A stretch of DNA of 64,000 nt from assembly GCA_021770755.1 (NCBI GenBank), contig JAETQI010000004.1:1-64000 (forward strand). The letters run 5' to 3'. The notes below the pieces were generated by a model, which saw only the letters and a program-made list of their open reading frames with translations, had not been told where the DNA came from and did no database searches. Below are positions 8,738-16,522 of the stretch, one piece after another. Every line of letters begins with the position of its first letter. Position 1 is the stretch's first letter. This DNA is from Lachnospiraceae bacterium (GTDB lineage Bacteria; Bacillota; Clostridia; Lachnospirales; Lachnospiraceae). The position numbers were made by a program, and so were the translations under genes.

Positions 8738-8770
8738 ACCCTTTTTCAAGTTTTTTTACCCTTTACAAGC
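8738..8770 (+). promoter_or_regulatory. Direct repeats ACCCTTT-x-CAAG before the regulator gene
   Basis: ACCCTTTTTCAAG (8738-8750) and ACCCTTTACAAGC (8758-8770) start exactly 20 bases apart, two helical turns, as expected for AraC/YesN-type binding to direct repeats. The first sequence recurs unchanged at 10624-10636 before the permease gene. The assignment to the adjacent regulator is inferred. Confidence 0.5.
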
Positions 8771-8840
8771 TATCAGAAATCAATATAATGATTAATAAAT
8801 TCATGTTTTCAGATCATTCTGGAAAGGCGGGTTGATTGAT

Positions 8841-9779
8841 ATGAAGATTCTGATAGCGGATGATGAGGATTACACAAGGGAGGGGCTGATCGATGCCGTT
8901 GACTGGGAAAAGTTTGGGATCGATGAGATCATGCAGGCAGTGAACGGTGCGGAGGCAGCCCGGATCGCGCAGTGGTTTTTGCCGGATATTGTCATATCTG
9001 ATATCCGAATGCCGCAGATGGACGGAATCGAGCTGGCGGAGCGGCTGCTTCGGATCAACCCTGACAGCCGGATCATATTTATCAGCGGCTATATGGAGAT
9101 CGAGTATTTAAAGAGCGCGATCCAGCTTGCGGCGGTCGACTATATCGAGAAACCCGTGGACTTGCAGGCGCTCGATAGGGCGATCGCACGGGCGGCGGAA
9201 GAGATCCGCCGCATCGATCAGGGAAGGGTGGCTGTGGCTGAACACAAGGAGTTACAGCAGCAAAAGCTGTTCCGGCTGCTGACGGACAAGGAGGTTGACG
9301 GGCGTACGCTCGGTAAGCTGTTGCAGGAAGCGGGGGCGTTTGCAAAGGGCGGGTGTTTTCAGTGCGCGGCAGCGATCCTGCAGAGAGAGCCGGACAGCAC
9401 AGGACAGCATACGGATCGGGAACATACAATGGAACGGATGCGGGAGCTGATACAGGATTGCGGGTTTGAACTGCTCTCCAGCTATCACCCGGAGAAGCGG
9501 CAGTATGAGTTTATCGTCTCGTACCAGGAGCGGGAGCAGTACCGCCTGATGCCGCTCTGGCAGAAGCTTCTGGACAGTATTCCCAGACTGTGCATCGGCG
9601 TTGGCGTGGAGGCGCAGAGCTATCACAATGTGCACAACAGCTATCAGACGGCGAATATGGCAGTCAACTGTGCGTTTTACCAGACGGACAGGCGGCTGTT
9701 TGTCATCGATGAGACGATCCGGCAGATGTGGTCAACCGTCTGGAGACGCCGGAATTTCAGGAGGTACTTGAGTATCTAA
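8841..9779 (+). pseudogene. YesN-type response regulator truncated before its DNA-binding domain
   Basis: ATG at 8841 (10 bases after AAAGGCGG) is a better start than the in-frame TTG at 8832. Residues 1-120 are a receiver domain (MKILIADDEDYTREG, phospho-Asp in DIVISDIRMPQMDG, IFISGY, EKPVD). The next 170 residues resemble the middle region of YesN/AraC-type regulators. The usual C-terminal AraC helix-turn-helix (about 100 residues) is absent. After about base 9725 the frame runs 15-20 meaningless codons to the stop at 9779, while the DNA becomes a solute-binding-protein gene in another frame. The product would lack DNA binding. A deletion joining two genes is the simplest cause. Confidence 0.75.
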
Positions 9780-10546
9780 AGAAGTGGAAGCGGGACGGGA
9801 TCCTGGAGGCGGATATGCTGTCGCTGTCGGACAATGAGGGCGAACGCGGGCTGGAGCTGATGCTGGCGGAGCGAAAACCGTGCGAGACGAATGTGCCGGT
9901 CTGGTCGGTGTCAGCCTCTTATATACGGAGTCTTGCATCGGCGCACCCGGAATGGTCCTATGGCTTTTTCCTGTATCTGTCGGCAAATCAGAACTATTAC
10001 AGGAACGAGAAAGCGATGGGGAGTGCGCTGTACATATCCTCGCGCACCAAATATCCGGAGACTGCGATCCGGCTGCTGGAAAAGATCCACACGGATCAGC
10101 GCTATTATGATCTGTTTCTGTATGGGGTTGACGGGATCCATTATCACAATGTTGACGGGGCGGTCAGCCATGAGGGGATCGCCCTGTCCAACAGGTACGG
10201 CATGACCGTGGCAAACGACAGACTGCTGGGCAGGCAGTATCTGGAGGTCGACGACGAGTGGGCGGAGGTCTGCGCACAGATCGATGTGTGGCGGGAAGAT
10301 GCGGCGGCCACGGCTGTGGTCAATCCGCTTGACCGCTATGAGTTCTCTCCGGGCGGGCTGGAGCGGGAGCTGCACCGGCTGGAGACGGTCAGGCTGCAGT
10401 ATTTCCAGCCGCTGGTTTGCGGGTACTATGATGGATCTGAGGATCTGGAGCGCGCGGTCGGAGAGCTGGAAAAGGCGGGGCTGGCGGAGTATATGGCGGA
10501 GATCGAGCGGCAACTGGCAGTGTACTACGATCAGTTAGGGCAATAA
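9728..10546 (+). pseudogene. C-terminal part of an Lpl-type sugar-binding lipoprotein, 5' end missing
   Basis: About 272 residues beginning at a GTG (9728) that has no ribosome site. The opening VNRLETPEFQEVLEYLKKWK matches the middle of extracellular solute-binding proteins, and what follows (MLAERKPCETN, AIRLLEKIHTDQRYYDLFLYGVDG) is their C-terminal lobe. No signal peptide, lipobox or N-terminal lobe is present. The fragment starts inside the truncated regulator and overlaps it in another frame, so this is a fusion point and not a start. It is followed by a terminator and then the LplB-type permease gene, its expected transport partner. Confidence 0.75.
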
Positions 10547-10563
10547 AATAACAGGAATATTAG

Positions 10564-10595
10564 AGCGTATAGAGATCAGTCTATGCGCTTTTTTT
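10564..10595 (+). terminator. Rho-independent terminator after the binding-protein fragment
   Basis: AGCGTATAGA (10564-10573) pairs with TCTATGCGCT (10580-10589) around GATCAG, followed by seven T. Confidence 0.85.
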
Positions 10596-10623
10596 GATTC
10601 TTTATAAATCTTTATAAAGAATT

Positions 10624-10636
10624 ACCCTTTTTCAAG
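10624..10636 (+). promoter_or_regulatory. Third ACCCTTTTTCAAG element, before the permease gene
   Basis: Identical over 13 bases to the element at 8738. A possible -10, TACAAT (10671-10676), follows without a good -35, which fits an activator-dependent promoter for the permease genes. Confidence 0.4.
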
Positions 10637-10785
10637 CTTTTTTCATATATTTTTTATATTTCAGGCATTTTACAATAGGAATATAGGAGAGCACAAGTGT
10701 GCAGTCTGGCGGTCTTCTGGAAGGAGCTTTGCGGAATGCCGCGCGGGCGGTACACGGGAGGCGCTTCGGGAAAAGGAGGGGTAAC

Positions 10786-11733
10786 ATGAAGGGGAAACAG
10801 CCAAAAGGCGACAGAATGACCTTCACGGAAGGGCTTCACGAGCTGTGGAAGAACAAAATGCTCTACCTTATGACAGTGCCGACCATCATCTGGGTGATCG
10901 TTTTCTGTTATGTGCCAATGTACGGCGTGCTGATCGCATTTAAAAAGTTCAGCTACAAGGAAGGTATCTGGGGCAGTCCGTGGGTGGGGCTAAAGAATTT
11001 TGAGTTCTTGTTTCACTATAAGGGCGTGGGGCAGATTTTTTTCAACACGATCTTCTTAAACCTGCTGTTTATCGCGACAGGAACCGTATGCTCGATCGCC
11101 CTCGCACTGGTTTTTGTGGAGATCAAGAACAAGATCTACAACAAGGTGGTGCAGACGATCGCGATCTTTCCGCACTTTGTGTCGTGGACAGTCGTTGCGA
11201 TGTTTTTGAGCGGCATCATCGGCGGGAGTGGCACGCTGACGCAGTGGATCGTGTCTCATGGAGGGGAAGATCCCAAGTTCTACAGTGCGGCGGGTTGGTG
11301 GCCGCTGATCCTGGTGCTGTTAAAGATCTGGCAGGGCGCGGGCTACGGTACGATCGTGTATGTGGCGGCGATCACAGGATTTGACCAGGAGATGTACGAG
11401 GCGGCGCGGGTCGACGGCGCGACTAGGCTGCAGACGATCACGAAGATCACACTGCCATTGTTAAAGACGACAGCGATCATGTTGACGATCATGAGTATCG
11501 GCAAGATCTTCTCGGGTGATTTCGGTATGATCTATGCACTGGTGGGTGACAACTCGCAGCTCTATGCCACGACGGATGTCATCGACACCTTTGTGTACAG
11601 GGCGCTGCGACAGCTCAACAACATGGGCATGAGTACGGCGACGAGCCTGTTCCAGTCGGTCGTCGGTCTGATCATGGTATACCTCACCAATGCCATCACG
11701 AAAAAGGTTGAGCCGGACGCAGCGATATTCTAA
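10786..11733 (+). CDS. LplB-type carbohydrate ABC transporter permease
   Basis: 315 residues from ATG 10786, which follows AAAAGGAGGGG. An upstream in-frame start at 10699 adds 29 non-conserved residues and is rejected. Six membrane segments are visible, starting LYLMTVPTIIWVIVFCYVPM. The cytoplasmic EAA loop (EMYEAARVDGATRLQTITKI) that docks the ATPase is intact. This is the LplB/YteP branch of MalF-like permeases, which import oligosaccharides such as pectin or galacturonide fragments. The ATPase is normally a shared MsmX-type protein encoded elsewhere. The stop overlaps the next ribosome site (TAAGGAGG), so translation of the following gene is coupled. Confidence 0.9.
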   Translation: MKGKQPKGDRMTFTEGLHELWKNKMLYLMTVPTIIWVIVFCYVPMYGVLIAFKKFSYKEGIWGSPWVGLKNFEFLFHYKGVGQIFFNTIFLNLLFIATGTVCSIALALVFVEIKNKIYNKVVQTIAIFPHFVSWTVVAMFLSGIIGGSGTLTQWIVSHGGEDPKFYSAAGWWPLILVLLKIWQGAGYGTIVYVAAITGFDQEMYEAARVDGATRLQTITKITLPLLKTTAIMLTIMSIGKIFSGDFGMIYALVGDNSQLYATTDVIDTFVYRALRQLNNMGMSTATSLFQSVVGLIMVYLTNAITKKVEPDAAIF

Positions 11734-11746
11734 GGAGGTGGATATT

Positions 11747-13819
11747 TTGGGTAAGGTGAAAGTAACAGGCAGTAAGATCCGAAAATCAAGAGGCGAGGTC
11801 GTCTTTGACATTGTGGTGTATGCCATTGCGGCGCTGTTTTGTATATATTGCCTGTATCCGTTTGCGATCATTCTGGGCAGCAGTTTTGAGACAGAGTCCA
11901 ATTTTGCGATCCACGGATTTCCGATCATACCGAGGGATTTTTCCCTCAAGGCATATCAGATGGTACTGGGGGACAGCCAGATCTTCAAGGCGTACGGCGT
12001 GACGATCTTCACGACGGTCCTGGGAACGCTGTTTAGCATGTTCCTCACGATCACGATGGCGTACCCGCTGTCGCTCAAGAAGGTGAAGTTCCGCAATGTC
12101 ATCACGTTCTTTGTCTATTTCACGATGCTGTTTGGCGGTGGACTGGTGCCGACGTACCTGCTGATCAGCAAGACACTGAACATGAAAAATAATATATTTG
12201 TGCTGATCATTCCGGTGGCGTTTGGGGCGTGGAACATGTTCCTGATGCGGAATTTCTTTAACGGCATTCCGGGGGAGCTGGCAGAGTCGGCATACATGGA
12301 CGGCGCCAATGATTTCCAGATCCTGGCAAAGATCATATTGCCGGTATCTGTGCCGGGCATCGCGACGATCAGTCTGTTTTATGCACTGGGCTACTGGAAT
12401 CAGTGGTTTAACGCGATGCTTTATTTTCAGTGGGTAGCAGGCGGTGATTACAAGGATAAGCTTACCATGTCCCTGGCGGCACAGGAAGATTTCGATCTGA
12501 TGTTCTGCGGCGCCTGGCACGGGCTGAACACCTTTGCACAGCAGGGGAATTTTGCGGATCTGTCCCCGTATTTTAACAATGACAGTTTCCCTGGTCTGAA
12601 AGCAGCGTTCTCAGAGAATTTTGTCGATGCGATGACATCATACATACGGCAGGAGGACGGCTCTTACAAGAAGGGGATCTATGGTATCAATCTGGCTTCG
12701 TTCTACGAGGACAGCCGCGGGTTTATGTACCGCGAGGATCTGCGCCAGAAGTACAACTGCGAACCGATCACGGACAGGGACAGTCTGTTCGCATATATGG
12801 AGACAGTCATGGCCAATGAGCCGGACATGATCGGTGCCAGCGTATGGAACCTGTTCTATATGGATACCCCTGTGTATTCCGGCAAGCATGACGGTGTGTA
12901 CAGCCAGGACAGCACGAATATCTTTGGCGACCAGACGCGCGTCTTTGTGGGGCTTAGCGACGACGGAAAGACCGTACTGAACGCGGTTGTCCCGGGAGAT
13001 GCGCAGGAAGAGTGGGATAAGATGCCGGAAGGTTATCAGTATGATTTTATTACGGAGTATGCGGTGAAGCGCACCGAGTGGAATCCGTTCCTGAATCCGA
13101 ACCGTGGCGGTACGGATACGGTCGAGAAGGAGGCGGCGATCGCGTACTGCCCGTTGTCGGAGTTTGAGAGCAAGGTGAAAGAGGCGCAGGAGCGCATTCC
13201 GGGTTCCGAATACGGATATTATGTGTATGAAGATGCACAGCGAAACAAGGAGAAAGGCGCGGTCATCTGCGATATGGTGACAAACAACTGGCTGGTTGTT
13301 CCGGAGTGGTCTGACAAGGTGGACGCTGTGATGTATTTCCTTGACTGGATGTTTGGCACGCAGGAGACACATGACTTGTTCCAATATGGCATAGAGGGCG
13401 AGGACTGGGAGTCTGTCGGCGAGGAGGGTTACAAGCAGCTTGACATCTCCGAAGATCTAAAGTACACCATGCCGAATTACTCCTTCACATTAAACCCGAC
13501 ATATATCCGATACAGCGAGTTTGTGCTCGGCAATGCGGAGCTTAAGGCGGATTTTGATTATATCTATGACGAGGCGACTTACAAGCTCAGCCCGCTGGCA
13601 GGATTCTCATTTGACGCGACGAACGTGGAGACCGAGGTAGCCAACATCTCCGCGCTGTCAAACGAGCTGCAGCTCAACATTTCCCTGTACGATGCGGACG
13701 AGGCGAAAGAGAAGCTGGCGACCTGGCACGCTGACGCGACTGATGTAGGACTGGAGACGGTTCGTCAGGAGCTGATCACACAATTGCAGGCGTTTCTGGA
13801 TGCGAAGAACGCACAGTGA
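11747..13819 (+). pseudogene. In-frame fusion: LplC-type permease N-terminus joined to a sugar-binding protein C-terminus
   Basis: 690 residues from TTG 11747, preceded by AAGGAGG (11732-11738). Residues 1 to about 226 are an LplC/YtcP permease: five membrane segments and the EAA loop ESAYMDGANDFQILAKIILP, up to LGYWNQWFNAMLY. The permease normally goes on for about 55 residues with a last membrane helix. Here, at about base 12425, the text changes to FQWVAGGDYKDKLTMSLAAQ and continues for about 460 residues of Lpl-type solute-binding protein to the normal C-terminus. The binding protein's signal peptide and first 60-80 residues are missing. The frame is kept, so one long polypeptide can be made, but the binding lobe would face the cytoplasm or be misplaced. 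A deletion is likely. Assembly error is the alternative. Confidence 0.8.
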
Positions 13820-13903
13820 GTACGTTTTACCGGCGGTGGGGGGAACCTGCCGCTGGTTTTGAATGTTCCTTAAGGTGTTGCACGGGCAGGGAGGAAGTAC
13901 AGG

Positions 13904-14533
13904 GTGAATTTATTTAGTATCAATAGTCCTTTTGCGTCGGCAGTCAACAAGCTGGTGCAGATGATCTGGGCAGGGATCCTGTGGTTTGTCTGCAGCATTC
14001 CGATCGTGACGATCGGGGCGGCGACAACGGCGCTGTACGAAGTGCTGCTGAAAATGGAAAAAAACCAGGAGGGGTATGTCGGCGTCTCCTTTCTGCGCGC
14101 GTTCCGGGAAAATATGAGGAACGCAACCCTTGTCTGGCTTCCACTGTTTGCGGCGGAGGTCGTCTTGGGGGTCAATCTGTTTTATTATGCGGTGTTTGGC
14201 GGTGGCAGGTTTCCTGTGCAGAGTGTTGTCTTTGCGGTGTTATTGATGCTGGCAGTGACGCTGTCCGGCTATGTATTTCCGGTGCTGGCGCGCTTTGAGA
14301 ACACCACGGCGGGAACATGGCGCATGGCGGCGGTACTTGCGATACGCAATCCCGCCTGGTCTGCTGTGATCTTGTCCGTGCAGCTTCTGACAGCCGTTGT
14401 GTGCTGGTTTTTCCTGTATTTTCCGCTTTTGTTTATCATGGGCATCACAGGGTATTTCCAGGCGGTGATCTTTAATCATATCTTTGACAAACTGATCGCG
14501 GAGGGGAAGATCGTAGAAACGGATCGGGGGTAA
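13904..14533 (+). CDS. YesL (DUF624) family membrane protein
   Basis: 209 residues beginning at GTG 13904 with GGAGGAA upstream. There are four to five membrane segments, beginning VQMIWAGILWFVCSIPIVTI and including a PIVTIGAATTALYEVLLKM block typical of DUF624/YesL. In Bacillus, yesL lies between the YesMN regulators and Lpl-like transporters, the same company as here. The function is unproven, and a role in transporter assembly or sensing is often suggested. It is the last gene of the damaged sugar-transport locus. Confidence 0.8.
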   Translation: MNLFSINSPFASAVNKLVQMIWAGILWFVCSIPIVTIGAATTALYEVLLKMEKNQEGYVGVSFLRAFRENMRNATLVWLPLFAAEVVLGVNLFYYAVFGGGRFPVQSVVFAVLLMLAVTLSGYVFPVLARFENTTAGTWRMAAVLAIRNPAWSAVILSVQLLTAVVCWFFLYFPLLFIMGITGYFQAVIFNHIFDKLIAEGKIVETDRG

Positions 14534-14591
14534 GAACTGGATGATTGTCTAAATAATATCAATGGTTGCAAAATGGAAAAAGTCCGTGTAC

Positions 14592-14640
14592 AATAGCATG
14601 TAAGAGCTTACATAGTCTCTTACATGCTATTTTCGTTTAT
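14592..14640 (+). terminator. Long perfect hairpin between yesL and the hydrogenase operon
   Basis: AATAGCATGTAAGAG (14592-14606) and CTCTTACATGCTATT (14617-14631) form a perfect 15-bp stem with a 10-nt loop, followed by T-rich TTCGTTTATATTTTT. Termination of the sugar locus is most likely. A role in the leader of the hydrogenase operon (ATG at 14690) is possible. Confidence 0.7.
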
Positions 14641-14689
14641 ATTTTTATGTAGGAGACCGGATATTTTTTAAAAAATGAGGAGGTAATCA

Positions 14690-16522
14690 ATGAGCAGACT
14701 TGAGATTCCCATGCCGAATAGGGCGCAGGTCGTTGTGGAACAGCTTTATAAGGATCTGGAGAGAAGGATCGAGGCGAGCCCGTCGGGACTCTGCCCCATA
14801 GACATGTCAAAGGCATTTCTGGAGCTGTGCCATGCGCAGACATGCGGGAAATGCGTGCCCTGCCGCGTCGGTCTGAGACAGTTGAAAAATATGATTTCAG
14901 ATGTTCTGAATGGAAGAGCTTCCATGGAGATCCTGGACGAGATGAAGGAGACGGCGCTCAGTATCATGGAGTCCGCCGACTGTGCCATCGGCTATGAGGC
15001 GGCAAATATGGTGTACAAGGGACTGATCGGTTTTCACGATGAGTATGTGGCGCACATCGAGCTGGGGCGCTGCAACTGCAATTACCAGCAGCCGGTTCCG
15101 TGCGTGTCGCTGTGTCCTGCCGGTGTGGACATACCCGGTTACATAGCGCTCGTGCGCGAAGGCAGATACAAGGACGCGATCCGGTTGATCCGGAAGGACA
15201 ATCCTTTTCCGACTACCTGCGGTTTTATCTGCGAGCACCCCTGTGAGGCGAGATGCCGCAGGAACATGGTCGACGATGCCGTCAACATCAGGGGATTGAA
15301 GCGCATGGCGGCAGATCTTGCGGGAAAAGTCGAACCGCCGGCGTGTCAGCCGTCCACGGGCAAAAGGGTGGCGATCGTGGGCGGTGGGCCAGGGGGACTG
15401 AGCACTGCGTATTATCTGCAGTTGATGGGGCATCAGGTTGTCGTGTACGAGATGCTTCCCAGGCTGGGCGGCATGCTCCGCTATGGCATTCCGAACTACA
15501 GGCTGCCAAAGGACCGGCTCGACGATGACATCAATGCGATATTGGAGACAGGCGTGCAGGTGAAATACGGTCTCAGGATCGGCATTGACATCACGATCAA
15601 TGAGCTGCGCGAGCAGTATGACGCCGTGCTCATCACGATCGGTGCCAGCACGGACAAAAAGCTCGGCGTCGAGGGCGAGGATGCGGACGGCGTGATCTCG
15701 GCAGTACAGTTTCTGCGCGATGTGGGAAAGGGAAATGCGGTCGACCTCAAGGGACAGGAGGTCTGTGTCGTCGGCGGCGGCAATGTGTCGATGGACGCGG
15801 TGCGCACGGCGGTGCGTCTCGGCGCTAAGAAAGTGACGATCGTCTACCGCAGGCGTGTTGCCGATATGACGGCGCTGCGCGATGAGATCGATGGGGCTGT
15901 CGCGGAGGGCGTGGAAGTGGCGACACTCAGAGCGCCCGTTAGGATCGAGACGGACAATGACTACAGCGCGCGGGGGCTGTGGGTGCGGCCGCAGATGATC
16001 AGCAGCATTAAAAACGGACGTGCGAGTGTGAAGGACACCGGGGAGGCGGATCTGCTGATCCCATGCACGACAGTGATCGTGGCGATCGGGCAGGATATCG
16101 AGTCGCAGCATTTCGCGGACGCGGGCGTTCCGGTCAGCAGGGGTGTGATACAGACTGGGCGGCACGGCGGATTTGACCTGCTTCCCGGCGTGTTTGCGGG
16201 CGGCGACTGCGCGACGGGGCCGGCGACGGTGATCAGGGCGATCGGCGCGGCGAAGGTGATCGCGGCCAATATAGACGAGTACCTGGGATTTCATCATGTG
16301 ATACAGAGCGGCGTCGATGTGCCGTCGCCCGATCTGTCCGACCGGAATCCCTGCGGGCGCGTCAACATGACAGAGCGCGAGGCGTGTCAGAGGGTGTGCG
16401 ATTTTGACGGTGTGGAACTTCCGATGTCGGAGGCGGAGTGTAAGCAGGAGGCTTCAAGGTGCCTGCGCTGCGACCATTTCGGATATGGAATATTCAAAGG
16501 AGGGCGAAATACAGTATGGTAA
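14690..16522 (+). CDS. Hydrogenase-linked flavoprotein: NuoF-type Fe-S region fused to a GltD-like oxidoreductase
   Basis: 610 residues, cytoplasmic. Residues 1-110 carry a NuoF-like [4Fe-4S] motif, CGKCVPCR (C52, C55, C58) with C98 as the fourth ligand. Residues 125-200 form the GltD N-terminal Fe-S region (CVSLCPAGVDIPGY, CGFICEHPCEARCRR). An FAD-binding site (VAIVGGGPGGLSTAYYL) and an NAD(P)-binding site (VCVVGGGNVSMDAVRTA) follow, with C-terminal GGDCATGPATVI. This is the beta subunit of glutamate synthase adapted to electron transfer. It overlaps the start of the hydrogenase gene by 7 bases, so the two products should form a complex moving electrons between NAD(P)H and ferredoxin or H2. 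AGGAGG lies before the ATG. Confidence 0.88.
   Translation: MSRLEIPMPNRAQVVVEQLYKDLERRIEASPSGLCPIDMSKAFLELCHAQTCGKCVPCRVGLRQLKNMISDVLNGRASMEILDEMKETALSIMESADCAIGYEAANMVYKGLIGFHDEYVAHIELGRCNCNYQQPVPCVSLCPAGVDIPGYIALVREGRYKDAIRLIRKDNPFPTTCGFICEHPCEARCRRNMVDDAVNIRGLKRMAADLAGKVEPPACQPSTGKRVAIVGGGPGGLSTAYYLQLMGHQVVVYEMLPRLGGMLRYGIPNYRLPKDRLDDDINAILETGVQVKYGLRIGIDITINELREQYDAVLITIGASTDKKLGVEGEDADGVISAVQFLRDVGKGNAVDLKGQEVCVVGGGNVSMDAVRTAVRLGAKKVTIVYRRRVADMTALRDEIDGAVAEGVEVATLRAPVRIETDNDYSARGLWVRPQMISSIKNGRASVKDTGEADLLIPCTTVIVAIGQDIESQHFADAGVPVSRGVIQTGRHGGFDLLPGVFAGGDCATGPATVIRAIGAAKVIAANIDEYLGFHHVIQSGVDVPSPDLSDRNPCGRVNMTEREACQRVCDFDGVELPMSEAECKQEASRCLRCDHFGYGIFKGGRNTVW

Noticed and set aside
14897-16297. 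466-residue minus-strand frame inside the flavoprotein gene
   Set aside because: It is an antisense shadow of a GC-rich gene, with His/Arg-rich low-information text.
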